Source of the DNA: Diplonema japonicum
Taxonomy: Eukaryota; Euglenozoa; Diplonemea; Diplonemida; Diplonemidae
Direction of reading: 5' to 3'
DNA: 64,000 nucleotides
Assembly: GCA_964019335.1 (NCBI GenBank)
Contig: OZ025719.1
Coordinates: 289,450-353,449, forward strand
A model generated the notes under the pieces. It was not told where the DNA came from, made no database searches, and saw only the letters and a program-made list of their open reading frames with translations. The translations under genes were made by a program, and so were the position numbers. Shown here piece by piece: positions 1 to 10,704 of this stretch (the stretch's first letter is position 1; each line of letters starts with the position of its first letter).

Positions 1-582
1 GAAAAGAAAAGATAGAATAAAGAAGGGGGGGGGGGGGGGAACAAGAAAGAAAAAAGAAAAAGAAAAACAGAAGAAACCAAAATTAAAACAGAAAAAAACA
101 GAAAAGTAGAACACAGCCCCGCCCCCCCTTTGTTCACAACACTGTATTTTAATAATCTAATGTATCAAGGAAATTTCAGAATCTTTGTTAAAAAGGGGGA
201 AATGGGTGATAAGTAGACAAGGGGCTCCACAACAGGAACCTCCTTTATCTCATATCTTCAAAGCCACGGCGCGGTGCTCCTTTTCTTTTTTCTTTTTTCT
301 GCTTTTTGCGGTTAGTGACCTTCCCCTCCCACCCAAAAAAGAAACCACGTTATTCACTTTTTTTTAAATGAAAATAAAAAAAAAGATTTTTAAAAAAAAA
401 TGTTCTTCATATTCCTTTTTTTTCTTCTTTTTTTTTTTCCGGTCAGTGCCCCTTTCTTATGTAAAGAAAAATCCCGTTTTTTTTTTTTTTTTTTTTTTGC
501 CCTTTTTTTCTTTCCTTCTCCCTTAGTTCCCCCCCCCTCTTTTTTTCAAAAACAAAAAAAAAACAAATTACAGAGAAGCAAA
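1..582. other. Left-edge spacer with homopolymer tracts
   Basis: No supported gene. The stretch is A/T-rich with a G tract near 26-39 and long T tracts at 410-550. The T-rich part ends in an AG at about 572-573, ten bases before the RRP36 start codon, so its right end probably serves as the splice-acceptor region of that gene. Confidence 0.6.
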
Positions 583-1200
583 ATGGTAAAGTCCACAAGG
601 CCAGTGGAGACAAATGCAAGGACTCCGGTGAGTACTTTTAGGCAAGCTATTCAAGTGCAGAAAAAACCAGAGAGGAGAGATCCGAGGTTTTCAGATATTT
701 CTGGAGGGGTGTTGAATGAGGGACTTTATGAAGGGGGGTACAGCTGGTTAGGAGACCTGAGAGAACAGGAAGAAAAACAATTGAAACAAGAGGCAAAAAA
801 GCTGCGCTCAGCCAAAAGACCAGAAGTCTTGGAGAGAAGGGAAGAGGTGCACCAGCAACTTAACGAATATAAACAAGAGAGGAAGGCGCAGCAACGAAAA
901 GAAATCGGGAGAAAGCAAAAGAAAGAATGGCGACAGGCAGAAGGAGCCAAGGTGGAGAAGGGGAAGAAACCATTCTTCTTGAAAAAGACCGCGCAAAAGG
1001 AACAAGAACTGAAAATTAAGTACGAGAAACTGAAGAAGGAAGGAAAACTGGAAAACTTCCTGACAAAAGCGAGAAAGAGACAGGTTTCCCCTCCCCCCCC
1101 TTTTTTTTTTTCCTCCCCACATATTCACCAACACACACAGGCACTAAAAGACGCGGAAATGGTACCAGAGCTATCCACATTTGCATCATCAACACGATGA
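583..1200 (+). CDS. RRP36: RRP36-like rRNA biogenesis protein
   Basis: Homologue of RRP36 (DUF947), a nucleolar SSU-processome component needed for early cleavages of pre-rRNA. Family hallmarks are visible: the RDPRFSDISG motif near residue 36, a basic Glu/Lys-rich helix, then KEWRQAEGAKVEKGKKPFFL and KYEKLKKEGKLENFLTKARKR. I place an intron at 1084-1140 (57 nt, GT...CACAG). Removing it joins the RKRQ codons to ALKDAEMVPE, which restores the usual RRP36 C-terminus (KDxxxMP). The spliced protein is 186 aa. The intron is a multiple of three and has no stop, so the unspliced reading frame also stays open. The start at 583 was chosen because homology begins there and a pyrimidine tract plus CAG lies just upstream; the longer reading frame from 400 would be poly-Phe. 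Family assignment is strong; the intron is inferred. Confidence 0.85.
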   Translation: MVKSTRPVETNARTPVSTFRQAIQVQKKPERRDPRFSDISGGVLNEGLYEGGYSWLGDLREQEEKQLKQEAKKLRSAKRPEVLERREEVHQQLNEYKQERKAQQRKEIGRKQKKEWRQAEGAKVEKGKKPFFLKKTAQKEQELKIKYEKLKKEGKLENFLTKARKRQVSPPPPFFFSSPHIHQHTQALKDAEMVPELSTFASSTR

Positions 1201-1327
1201 TGAAGAAATCAAAAAAAAGAAAATCAGGATCCCCCCCCCCCCCCCCCCACACTTCGTCACTTTTTATTTTACACGGCAAAAGAATTCATTTAAAAAAAAA
1301 GGGGGCGGTAAAGAAGGTGTGGGAAAC

Positions 1328-2533
1328 ATGTCCACTAAACCCCGCGAAGCTCTCACTAGGGCGACCTCGTATCTGAACAAAAGCAATGCTCGGTATAGCG
1401 GGTTGACAGAGATTCTGGACGACATGAGGGACAATGACATACGGCTGGACTCTCGGGGCTACCGGACAGTTCTGCACAAACTGAGAAAGCTAAGGTGGGG
1501 CAAGGCAGGATGCGACCTAATCTCGAGAATGAAAAGAGAGAACATCACAGTCGTGGGGTGGCACGTATCCCCGATCATCATGGCACTGGCAGCTTCACCA
1601 AAAATGAGCGACACCTACAAGGTGCAAAAGGTCATGCAGCTTATAAACGAAATCGTCCCAGACGGAATGGATTCGTACACCGCAGAGGCCATGCTTTATC
1701 TATTCTGTAGAATCGATCACGCGGGGCCTCATAAAGCAGTCGTCTTGCAGCTTGTTGAGGAAAAACGTTTCGAGCTAACTCCATCTCTTACCGCACAGAT
1801 AATCGCGGCCAGCCCTTCTTCAGAACTTGCTTTTAAATATTTCAATATGGATCCTGACCCTTCTCCGTGGATCAGGGCGGTCCTGCTGCGGAGTCTGGTC
1901 GCGTTGCAGGATTTCGAAGCTGCTTTGGAAACCTTTCTCACGCTACCCCCTTCCCTTGTTATATCAAATGCAGCGTCATTAATCGCATTGTTCGAGGTTA
2001 CGGCACAGCCGTACCATGCTTATCAAAGAGTTTGGTCGGCGTTGGGTTATTCGCTAGCTTCCGTCACCCCGACTCCTGACATCTCCATCCCTCTCATCGC
2101 GCTTTCGAAGGCGCTCTGCACCCGCTCTGCTGAGCAGGATAGCTTCCCACTCCTCTTGCGGCAAATCTCCAGTGATGTCGAACCCCACAAAGCATCAATC
2201 GCTGCGCATTCAGATTTTCTACACTTGTATGTGGGGGGGGGGGGGGGGGGGGGATGTTAAAACGAAGTATAAAAAAAAATCTTTTTTTTTCTTCCCACAG
2301 AGTTGCAACAGCCATAAAGACGGCCGGGCTACCGCTCCCACCCGACGCGGAGTTATAGATGAAAGGGGATTTTAAAAGAAAACATAGATTTTTTTTTTTT
2401 TTTCTGTTTTTCTTTTTTCTTTCTTTTTTTTTCCAGGCTTGAACAAGAGCTGCGGGAGTTGAAAGGGTACATTCTAGAAAGGACAGCACGGCACGACAGC
2501 TATGCTCTCGATACGGGGAGCATTAATAGATAG
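1328..2533 (+). CDS. PPR-like helical-repeat protein
   Basis: Probable pentatricopeptide-repeat-like RNA-binding protein, 348 aa after splicing. Repeated helix-turn-helix pairs resemble PPR units, for example residues about 30-65 (GYRTVLHKLRKL...CDLISRMKREN) and following segments. PPR proteins usually act on organellar RNA; no targeting peptide is obvious. Exons: 1328-2226, 2301-2351 and 2437-2533. Intron 1 begins GTATG and contains a G tract of about 18. Intron 2 begins GTTATAG and ends in a T-rich tract plus CCAG. Both junctions are supported because only this splicing keeps the frame open into the last exon, which reads LEQELRELKGYILERTARHD and ends at TAG 2531-2533. The exact family is uncertain; another helical repeat is possible. 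Confidence 0.6.
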
Positions 2534-2841
2534 AAACGCACACCACAACTAGTGCGATTGTCTTTTACTTTAAGTTTTCCCCTTCCTGCTCTGTCAAAGG
2601 CCCCCCTTTAACTCATATAAGATATTTCTTTTTTGTGTGACCTTGCCCTATCGGTGCCTTCTTCTACGTGCTTCCGCCACTGGTTGTTCGTTTATTGCCT
2701 TCTCGTCTTCGGCCTCATCCACATGACGTGCACCTACGACGATACCTGTTGTTCCTCTTAATTATTTAGATTAAAATTCTAACCCGCGGTACCAAAGAAG
2801 AAGAAAAAAAGGAAAACAAAGTTCAGGGGTGGGTGGGAAAC
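2534..2841. other. Intergenic spacer
   Basis: About 300 bases between the PPR-like gene and the WW-domain gene. It is pyrimidine-rich on the + strand in its middle, which fits an outron with splice acceptor for the next gene. I see no gene, RNA or repeat in it. Confidence 0.5.
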
Positions 2842-4634
2842 ATGAGCGACACCGGCGACAATGGAGGGAATGAAACCCCCCCTCCAACGCCACCGAAGGC
2901 AGGGGGTCCAACAGGTGGCAAGGAAGGAGAAGAAGGTGACAAGTTGGAGGACAGGACGTCGGTCTTGGAAGTATGTATCCTTTGTCTTGAAACAAATAGC
3001 ACCAAATAACACCACAGTCCCGAGTGGAGATGCTCGCGTCGCAGAATGAAAGGTTAATGACGATGCTTTCTCAGCTCGCTCCGCCAACACCTTCGCAGGC
3101 CCCTCCAGCACTGCAAGAAATAAGAGAAATAAGCGAGTTTCCCAACGAAGGGATTGAACCGGAACCGGAGCCGGAACTCCCGCCCGAGTTGGAACTCTTG
3201 GTGGAGGATGAACCGAAACCGGAACCGGAACCGGAGCCGGAGCTCTCCAGCCCGCCACCAGCGGTGGAGGAAGAGAAAGGATTTACTGAATTTCACAGGT
3301 GGGTGCTAGCGGACAGCCTGTCACAGTTCAACGATAAGTGGAACATGCGGCGGGCGATGGAAAAATGGGTTGCATTCACATCAGCGAGACAGCGACAGCG
3401 GGAAATCTTTTTAGCACACTTCAGAGGAACGAGTCTAATCACAACTGTAGCGGTGACGCGGTCTATGTGGAGGGCATACCATAAGTGGAGGCTGTGGTTG
3501 GGTCTGAGAAGACGGCATCCTCAGGCATTCGGGCTGATCCCCCGTGCACTCATCTACGACCCTGCTGAACCAGAGGTGGGCGATGTCGAGACGATAAAGG
3601 AACGGATCACATACCACACAGGCGAGATCGATGAGCTGTCAAACGTTGTGAGGAGGCACTCTGAGATTGTGGAGCTTCTCCGCGCCACGCTGCAGAAGAA
3701 GCTCACGGCAGAGATGGAGCGGCTCAACAAGGAGACCCTTCTCATCGAAAAGGATCAAAACCGTTGGTCTGCCGAGCCCGTTCGGTCGCCGCCTGTTTTG
3801 CAGCAACAGCCCGTTCCTCCAAAATCTCTCCCGCCTCTTCCCCCACCGCCTCCTCCCCCTATTGTTGTGCCTGTTTTAACCCAGCCGCCTGTCCCGTTCT
3901 CGCCTCCGCCTGGGATTCAAATCGCGAATCATGCGCCGCTCAGCCCGTTAGCAGAACCATTCACGGTTCCCTTTCAAGGGTACATCTCCAGTGGAGGGGA
4001 TCTTGAGAACTCGCCTCGATGGATGGCAATCGAGGAGGCACGCGAGGAGGCAACAGAAGACCCCCGTTGCATGGGCTTCACGTACAACCTGAAACACACC
4101 ACAGAAGACGGGAAGGTCTTGGTGTATTTCAAGGGGAAGAGCGATGTGCACAGCCATGCTGCCGGGTGGTGTTCGTACACTAGACCCAACACTACGAGTG
4201 GCTCAGGTAACAACATGGTAGATGAGGTCGACGACCTTGCTTACTCTGCTGATGAATACGCTGCTCTGTCCCCGCGTATGTTGCCTCCCATAAACCCGGC
4301 CACGCGAGACCCGAGCATCGTCCTTGAACGGCTTGGGCTCAACCCTGGTGTCAGGCGTCGGTTGATTGATTTTTACCAGTTCTACAACCCCTCGAAGCTG
4401 CCTTCTGTGCTCCACACCATGCATGAGTTCCAAGGGCATGAGGAAGCCCTCTTCCAGGCACTTTCCGAGCAATACGGTGTTGAACCCCCGTTCGTTAATC
4501 ACTCGTTGCCAGAAGGGTATCTTACATTAATCAAAAGAAATATATATACACACAGGTGGTCGTTGACCGAAAGCTCGAAAGGCGATCTCTTCTACCGGCA
4601 TGTCGATGGGAAGAAGCAGTGGCATCTCCCTTAG
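2842..4634 (+). CDS. WW-domain protein with kinetoplastid-type C-terminal module
   Basis: Protein of 568 aa, function unknown. Exons: 2842-2970, 3018-4516 and 4556-4634. Intron 1 (47 nt) begins GTATGT; splicing joins TSVLE to SRVEMLASQ. Intron 2 (39 nt, GTATCT...CACAG) interrupts a C-terminal WW domain. Removing it gives LPEGWSLTESSKG then DLFYRHVDGKKQWHLP, with both signature Trp residues and the final Pro. Before it lies a module with FYQFYNPSKL and HEEALFQALSEQYGVEP, a pattern I know from many trypanosomatid proteins. The N-terminal third has Glu/Pro repeats around 3155-3245 and a Trp-rich, Sfi1-like helical stretch (residues about 165-225), followed by a long poly-Pro region. A cytoskeletal or flagellar scaffold is plausible but unproven. 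Confidence 0.7.
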
Positions 4635-5126
4635 GGGGAAAAACGAATAAAAGTCTTTGCTGTTGTATAGTTAACAGAACGGAACGAAAATGAAAAAGAA
4701 GTGAGTCCCCCTCCACCCCCCGCCCCGCCTGTTGTACTTTCTTTTTTTTTTCTTTTTCCATCTTCTTTTCCACCCCCCCCCCCCTTCTTTCTGTCTGTAA
4801 TTGTGAGTAGAGTACAGTACTAAAAGTTCTATTTATTTGTCTGGTTCAAACGAAAAAGCAAACACCCGATCTGTTCTATCTGTTGATCGTATTATTTTCA
4901 GTACTATTGTTCTCCCTTTCGCGTTCCCTTTTCTGGGAACCGGTGCTTGCACGTCTTCGCGTGTTCGGCCACCGTCCACTGCTACGGGGACCTCCCTTTA
5001 GGTTTGTCCTCGTCGTTGAGTAGGCACTTCTTGGGGTTCGGAGTAGATGAGCGATCTGTGAGCCTCATGCTCTGTACGGGCCTTTCGACTTCATTCGAAT
5101 AAACAAGAAAAAGAAAAGGTGCAAAC
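4635..5126. other. Intergenic spacer
   Basis: Spacer of about 490 bases with T-rich and C-rich runs at 4740-4790. I see no gene or structured RNA. The last 150 bases have higher GC and are probably the 5' leader of the EF-hand gene. Confidence 0.5.
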
Positions 5127-6881
5127 ATGGTGCGATGCGGCAAGTGTTTCACTGAAGGGCCTTCCGAGGAAGCTGTCTTTTGTTGGAAATGTGGCGAATC
5201 GATGCAGCAGGCGGCGCAGCACGTGGTGGGCAGGTCAGGGAGCATTGCGGTCCCGATGCCTCTGACACCACTGAAGAAGGACACGGTGTGCAATGATGTG
5301 AACAGGCAGACGTCGCCAACGAGGGACCGTGGGGGCATTCCGAAAGCGGCCCCAATAGCGGTTACGCCCCCTGCGATGACACCGACGCCTGTGTATAGTG
5401 CTGAAGACCGCTCGATAGAAGCAATCTTAGAGCGTGCAAGGCTTGTGAACAGGACGAAGGAGGTGCGACCTATGGCGAAAGAAGTGCCGATGGAAACAGA
5501 TATTATTCCACAGATAAAAGGTCCCACAAAGCACACGTCACCTGAACGGTCGCACGCTCCACCTTCACCATTCCATCCCGTAGCTCCTGTTGCTGTCCCT
5601 GTCCCTGTCCCTGTTCCTGTCCCAGTGCACCCCCCTGTGATTGCCAACGTACCGCACATCGTGCAGCTCCCTACCGACTGTATCCCAAAAGTGAAGTCCG
5701 ATGCTCTCTTTGATGAGCTTGACCTTCGCGGCGCTGGACGTGTGGCTCTCGACGACCTCCGCACTGCTCTCACCCGCTGCGGCCTTGTCCTCGACCCCAT
5801 CGACATTGCGGAGATTTTCCGCAAGGCTGACATTGATCGCGACACACTACTCACCCTCTCCGAGTTCCAGATCCTCACCGACTCGTACCCTTCCCTCACA
5901 GATGCTCTCTTCCGCCGCACAAGAATCTACTGGACCGAAACAGAGGAACTCCGCGAGATAGAAGCTGCCCGCATTCACCTCGAGGTGCTGAAGTCCCAAG
6001 AGCAGTCTGAGCGTAGCATCGAAGAAGCGGAGCGCAAAGAAGACACATTAGAGAACGAACGTCTTCGAGAAGCCGAGAGCGCCCTCGCTGCAGAGGAGAC
6101 TCTCGCAAGGCAGGTGCGAAACAAACTTGAGGTGTCCACTGACGAGATCGACATGCTGCACTCGCAGGGCAAGGAAACAACGCTTAGCTACCAGGTGCAG
6201 AGCGATCGGGTGACGCAGAGGGATCTATTAGTGCAGGACTCGAAACGGGAGACGGAGCTTCAGGAGAAAGCGCTCGCAGGACAAGCGGGAGTGGTGCAGA
6301 AGAGCCGGATTCGATTGAAGGAGCTGGAGATGCTGCTTGTGGAGCAAGAGGAGGAAGTGAAGAGGCAGGATGCGAAGTACGAGAGGTGCAAAAACGATGT
6401 TGTGAATGCTAAGAAAAGGGAGGAGGCCAACATTATAATGCTGGAGGAGCTGCAACGGGAGACCGAAAGCTACGCAGCAAGGCTGCAAGGGGTGGAGGAC
6501 GAGATTGCAAAACAGGAGAGCTATCACCGTGCGCTGGAGTGCCAGTACAAGCAAGCAGAGGCAGACACACAACGCGTGGCGACAAGACGTGACGAAACCC
6601 TGCAGCATATCCAATGGGCAAGGGAGAGGAGGTCGCAGCAGAAGAAGGCCGCCTTGCACGTGAAGACACCCTCACTACACACAGTCATCGAGGAACAGCA
6701 GAGGCTCATCATCCGCCTCACTCAACAACACGAAGAGAAGAAAGCCACCAACAAAGCAGATCGAGACAAAGAGACAGCCGTTATCAACATGGAGCTCCGT
6801 CTCCGTCGGCAGCGGCAGCAGCTAGAAGAAGAAGAACACGTTCTTGCAGCAGGGAGACAGCCTGCTAGGTGTGCAGCATAG
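5127..6881 (+). CDS. Zinc-ribbon, EF-hand and coiled-coil protein
   Basis: Single-exon protein of 584 aa. The N-terminus has two CxxC pairs (CGKC at residues 4-7 and CWKC near 19-22), a likely zinc ribbon. Residues about 70-190 are low-complexity, with an alternating Val-Pro run at 150-165. Residues about 190-260 form a paired EF-hand: the first loop (DLRGAGRVALDD) is degenerate, the second (DIDRDTLLTLSE) retains several acidic ligands. From about 275 to the end is a continuous Glu/Arg/Gln-rich coiled coil. This order suggests a calcium-responsive cytoskeletal or basal-body protein, but I do not recognise a named family. The start follows a purine-rich leader. Confidence 0.75.
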   Translation: MVRCGKCFTEGPSEEAVFCWKCGESMQQAAQHVVGRSGSIAVPMPLTPLKKDTVCNDVNRQTSPTRDRGGIPKAAPIAVTPPAMTPTPVYSAEDRSIEAILERARLVNRTKEVRPMAKEVPMETDIIPQIKGPTKHTSPERSHAPPSPFHPVAPVAVPVPVPVPVPVHPPVIANVPHIVQLPTDCIPKVKSDALFDELDLRGAGRVALDDLRTALTRCGLVLDPIDIAEIFRKADIDRDTLLTLSEFQILTDSYPSLTDALFRRTRIYWTETEELREIEAARIHLEVLKSQEQSERSIEEAERKEDTLENERLREAESALAAEETLARQVRNKLEVSTDEIDMLHSQGKETTLSYQVQSDRVTQRDLLVQDSKRETELQEKALAGQAGVVQKSRIRLKELEMLLVEQEEEVKRQDAKYERCKNDVVNAKKREEANIIMLEELQRETESYAARLQGVEDEIAKQESYHRALECQYKQAEADTQRVATRRDETLQHIQWARERRSQQKKAALHVKTPSLHTVIEEQQRLIIRLTQQHEEKKATNKADRDKETAVINMELRLRRQRQQLEEEEHVLAAGRQPARCAA

Positions 6882-7136
6882 TTTATCCCGTGACATCACA
6901 TTACAGTATATATAGCCCAAGGGCCTACTGACCCACCCCACCACCCGCCACACGGATTGACCTGTCAGCCGCGTGCATTTGCTTGACACCGCGGCAAGGA
7001 GGCTGTCATATTGTACCCAGAGCCTCTTTCACTGTACATGTACATTGTATAATGTTTAAAGTAAGTTTTATCTTGGGTTTCTTGTTGCTCATATTGTCAC
7101 TGCACAGGTGGGGGGCACCCCCCCCCGAGAAAGCAA

Positions 7137-8087
7137 ATGGACCGCCACGGCGAGGAGGCGCACCCAAGAGTGTTGGTGTCTCTTGCAAGTGGTGTGCTGC
7201 AAATAGATGGCGCGCGGTCGAGCATGCGGGCAGGGGTGAGCAGCCATGTGGAGGTGGTGAACAGTGTGTTGATGTCCCCCGAGCCGCCTGAAGGTGTCCC
7301 GCCAGAGAGAGATGTGTCTCCTTTCGGGCCCTTTGAGTCTGTGATGGCTGTTGAAGATCCTGCAATTGAGGACCCCTCCAATGTTGCGGAAAGCGAGCCG
7401 GGCTACCTTGCCATGCTGCTCGACGTGAGGGAGACCCCAGTGCCCCCTATGGACTGGATATCAAACACACCAGCGATGCCAATCCCGCTTGCAAGTCAGG
7501 AGGTAGAAATAGAGATTTCTTCTGAGAACGGAGAGAGCAGCGAAGAGAAGGAGCGTGAAGAGGAAGTGAGTGTGCAGCTAGACGCACATACTCAAACAAA
7601 TAGAATAGATTATGATGGTCAAGGCGAAGGAGCAGTGGTGGGGCCCAGCGCCTCTGTGATTATGGATGACGAGCCTGAAGTGACGATACCGGTGCAGCCT
7701 GCAGTCGAAGGCAGTATCAAGGGAAGCGTGCCGCCCTTGCAGCCCACCCCAAAAACGGTGTTGCGCGATATGTTGAAAACTGCTGCTGCGAAGCGGAGCT
7801 CGGCATCCCGGAGTGGTGGGTCGCCTGTGAACCCCCTTGCGCCCCTGCACCCCCCGTCGAAGGCCAAAAACCCACTAGTAGAAGAGAAACCGATCGATAA
7901 CAACAAGGACGACCCCGACAAGGATGGGACTGACGACTCGGCTTCATCAACGCCCACCAGCTCATCCTCATCAGGCGACCATACGCTGGGCTCCGAAGGC
8001 AACAATGTTGTCATCATCATGGTTGCCCTCTTGCTAGTCGTCGCTGTGGTGTTGGTATCTCTAGCTGTGACGGGCAACCTTAGTTAG
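7137..8087 (+). CDS. Acidic tail-anchored membrane protein, unknown
   Basis: Protein of 316 aa that I do not recognise. It is acidic and low in complexity, with Glu/Ser-rich (residues about 120-145) and Pro/Ser-rich segments. It ends in a single hydrophobic helix of about 23 residues (VVIIMVALLLVVAVVLVSLAV) followed by only a few residues, so it looks tail-anchored with the body in the cytosol. There is no signal peptide. A pyrimidine-rich stretch and CACAG at about 7101-7107 precede the start. The first Met at 7137 is accepted, but a later Met is possible. Confidence 0.6.
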   Translation: MDRHGEEAHPRVLVSLASGVLQIDGARSSMRAGVSSHVEVVNSVLMSPEPPEGVPPERDVSPFGPFESVMAVEDPAIEDPSNVAESEPGYLAMLLDVRETPVPPMDWISNTPAMPIPLASQEVEIEISSENGESSEEKEREEEVSVQLDAHTQTNRIDYDGQGEGAVVGPSASVIMDDEPEVTIPVQPAVEGSIKGSVPPLQPTPKTVLRDMLKTAAAKRSSASRSGGSPVNPLAPLHPPSKAKNPLVEEKPIDNNKDDPDKDGTDDSASSTPTSSSSSGDHTLGSEGNNVVIIMVALLLVVAVVLVSLAVTGNLS

Positions 8088-8172
8088 TACTCTTGTTTAG
8101 CTGTACCCTTCACCCCCCTTTTTTTCCCAGCAAAATACTTCATACAAAACAAGGAGTGGGAAAACGGGAAAA

Positions 8173-8997
8173 ATGAAGTTGTGTCTGATCGCCGCGCTCC
8201 TTGTAGGTCTGGCCGCCGCAGAACAAAAGACACTTCGGTGGTACATCAGCGCAAACCACCTCGATGCCAATGTCGCATTCTACAACGAGCACAAGAATGC
8301 AATGTCAGGGTTCTACGGGTGCTGCGGGGGTGCGCACGTTGCTGCAAACGGGGCCGTAACTTACAACATGCCGGAACTGCAGAACCAAACAGCAACGTAC
8401 AAGGGACTGGGGCTGACCTACCACATCATGGGGAGTCTTAATGAGACTGGCGTCCTGAATGGCGGTGTGCTGGGTGGCGTTGCCGACATTGTTGCTGCGG
8501 TGAAGGCAAGCGGTTCCGATGGCATCATCTTTGACTACGAACCCAAGGACCAGCCCACCGACGAGCATGCTCAAAAATACGCAAACTTTCTAACAGCAGT
8601 CAAGAAGGCTGCTGGAACATCCTTTGATGTGGGTATGGATGTGTCAGGGTGGGGCATTCTCGACAAGTTTCCCATCTACGGTGCTTCCCATCTGGACATC
8701 TACACCAGCATGGCAACCACGTACTACGCCAAGAGTGCCTTGTCACCCACCGGCACTGCTTTTATAAACAACATGACGCACTACTTCGGAGCCGACCAGT
8801 CCTTCTACGGCATTGGGACGTGGGACGCCAATGAGGCGACTTGCAAGTGGCACTACGGTTGGAATGCCTCTGCTTTGACCACCTTCCTCGACACCTCCAA
8901 TGCGACCCACATCGACATGTGGCGGTGCGACGTGGACAACTACTCGACCCCTTCACCCGATATGTTCCCTCCTCTCGAGCAGTGGTTTCACCAGTAA
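8173..8997 (+). CDS. Secreted GH18-like protein, tandem copy 1
   Basis: Protein of 274 aa with a clear signal peptide (MKLCLIAALLVGLAAA) and about six NxS/T sequons, so probably secreted or lysosomal. The central motif DGIIFDYEP (Asp116, Asp121, Glu123) resembles the GH18 chitinase motif DGxDxDxE, with the would-be acid Glu123 and the preceding Asp kept but the first middle Asp replaced by Ile. Surrounding strands (YHIMGS, FDVGMDVSGWG, LDIYTSMATTYY) fit a TIM barrel with the GH18 order. At 274 aa it is shorter than typical chitinases, closer to chitobiase-like members. Substrate is unknown. This is the first of three tandem copies and is almost identical to the third. Family assignment is from motif pattern only. 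Confidence 0.65.
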   Translation: MKLCLIAALLVGLAAAEQKTLRWYISANHLDANVAFYNEHKNAMSGFYGCCGGAHVAANGAVTYNMPELQNQTATYKGLGLTYHIMGSLNETGVLNGGVLGGVADIVAAVKASGSDGIIFDYEPKDQPTDEHAQKYANFLTAVKKAAGTSFDVGMDVSGWGILDKFPIYGASHLDIYTSMATTYYAKSALSPTGTAFINNMTHYFGADQSFYGIGTWDANEATCKWHYGWNASALTTFLDTSNATHIDMWRCDVDNYSTPSPDMFPPLEQWFHQ

Positions 8998-9477
8998 GAG
9001 CCATCGCCTCTTATTTGTGCGTGTTTTTTTCTTTTTATTGTATTCTCCTCTGCACCTTCCATTCTCTCGCCCCCACCACTCTGATCCCCTCTGTCGGAAG
9101 GGTGAACCGAGCATGAGGTCCGAACAACGCTTTGTTGCATTTATGTTTCTATTTAAGATACAAAAGGGAGCGAAGATTAATTCTATAAAGGGGGAGGAAT
9201 AGGAAAGAGAAAAGAAAACAAGATAAGAAACAAACTGTGCACAAAAGAGAAAAAAGAAAAGGAGTGACTCCCCACCATGACACCTTTCGAGCTCTCCCCC
9301 TCTGCCAGTTTTTTTTGCTTCTTGTTTTAAAGGAGGGCCCCGAATAATTCCATCCCAAATAAAGGGATTGTTCGGGGGGGGGGGGCTTTACCCTTATTTT
9401 TCATTTATTTTCACCTCACGTTTTTTTAAAAGAAAAATGAAGTAAAAAAGAAAAAGGGAGGAAAGAAGGAAAACAAA

Positions 9478-10302
9478 ATGAAGTTTTGTCTCATCGCTGC
9501 GCTCCTTGTAAGCCTGGCCGCCGCAGAACAAAAGACACTTCGGTGGTACATCAAAGCTGACCTCATCGATGCCAATGTCGCATTCTACAACGAGCACAAG
9601 AATGCAATGTCAGGGTTCTACGGGTGCTGCGGGGGTGCATACGTAGATTCAAATGGAGCCGTGACTTACAACATGTCAGAACTGCAGAACCAAACAGCAA
9701 CGTACAAGGGACTGGGGCTGACCTACCACATCATGGGGAGTCTTAATGAGGCTGGCGTCCTGAACGGTGGTGTGCTGGGTGGCGTTGCCGACATTGTTGC
9801 TGCGGTGAAGGCAAGCGGTTCCGATGGCATCATCTTTGACTACGAACCCAAGGACCAGCCCACCGACGAGCATGCTCAAAAATACGCAAACTTTCTAACA
9901 GCAGTCAAGAAGGCTGCTGGAACATCCTTTGATGTGGGTATGGATGTGTCAGGGTGGGGCATTCTCGACAAGTTTCCCATCTACGGTGCTTCCCATCTGG
10001 ACATCTACACCAGCATGGCAACCACGTACTACGCCAAGAGTGCCTTGTCACCTGTTGGAACTGCCTTCATGAACAACATGACGCACTACTTCGGAGCCGA
10101 CCAGTCCTTCTACGGCATTGGGACGTGGGACGCCAATGAGGCGACTTGCAAGTGGCACTACGGTTGGAATGCCTCTGCTTTGACCACCTTCCTCGACACC
10201 TCCAATGCGACCCACATCGACTTGTGGCGGTGCGACATGGACAACTACTCGACCCCTTCACCTGATATCTACCTTCCTCTCGAGCAGTGGTTTCACCAGT
10301 AA
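9478..10302 (+). CDS. Secreted GH18-like protein, tandem copy 2
   Basis: Second tandem copy, 274 aa, with the same signal peptide design (MKFCLIAALLVSLAAA) and the same DGIIFDYEP motif at residues 116-124. It differs from copies 1 and 3 mainly at residues about 26-30 (KADLI), about 56-68 (YVDSNGAVTYNMSE), at NEAGVLNG and at the C-terminus (DIYLPLEQ). The central stretch 9700-10040 is nearly base-for-base the same as in the other copies, which points to recent duplication or gene conversion. The sharing continues past the stop codon into the 3' flank. No frameshift or stop breaks it, so it should be functional. Confidence 0.65.
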   Translation: MKFCLIAALLVSLAAAEQKTLRWYIKADLIDANVAFYNEHKNAMSGFYGCCGGAYVDSNGAVTYNMSELQNQTATYKGLGLTYHIMGSLNEAGVLNGGVLGGVADIVAAVKASGSDGIIFDYEPKDQPTDEHAQKYANFLTAVKKAAGTSFDVGMDVSGWGILDKFPIYGASHLDIYTSMATTYYAKSALSPVGTAFMNNMTHYFGADQSFYGIGTWDANEATCKWHYGWNASALTTFLDTSNATHIDLWRCDMDNYSTPSPDIYLPLEQWFHQ

Positions 10303-10704
10303 GAGCCATCGCCTCTTATTTGTGCGTGTTTTTTTTTTTTTTTTTTTTTTTTTTTTGTATTCTCCTCTCTCATTACTGCTCCCACCACTCTGATCCCTCT
10401 GTCTGAGGGTGGCGACCGATGAGGTCCGAACAACGTTTCTGTTGCATTTATATGTTCTGTTCACGATCCAAAAGGGAGGGTCGTCTTTGTGGCACATATT
10501 CTCAAAAAATGAATTCTACAAGGGGAGGAATAGGAAAGAACGAAAGAAGAGATAAGAAACAGAATGTGCGCCAACCATTCGAGCCTATCTCTGCCAGTTC
10601 TTCTTTTACTTGTTTGTTTCAAAATATTTTTGTCTTCATATTTTTTTTCGCCCTACGTTTTAAAAAAGAAAAAAAAGAAAGAGAGAGGAAAGAAAGAGAA
10701 CAAA

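Noticed and set aside
400-582. Upstream in-frame extension of RRP36
   Set aside because: It encodes poly-Phe/Leu from T tracts, and an acceptor-like CAG lies just before the Met where homology begins.
4982-5920. Long minus-strand open frame of 312 codons
   Set aside because: It is the complement of the EF-hand/coiled-coil gene, and its Thr/Gly and Ser/Arg runs mirror the Pro/Val and charged repeats of that gene. No domain.
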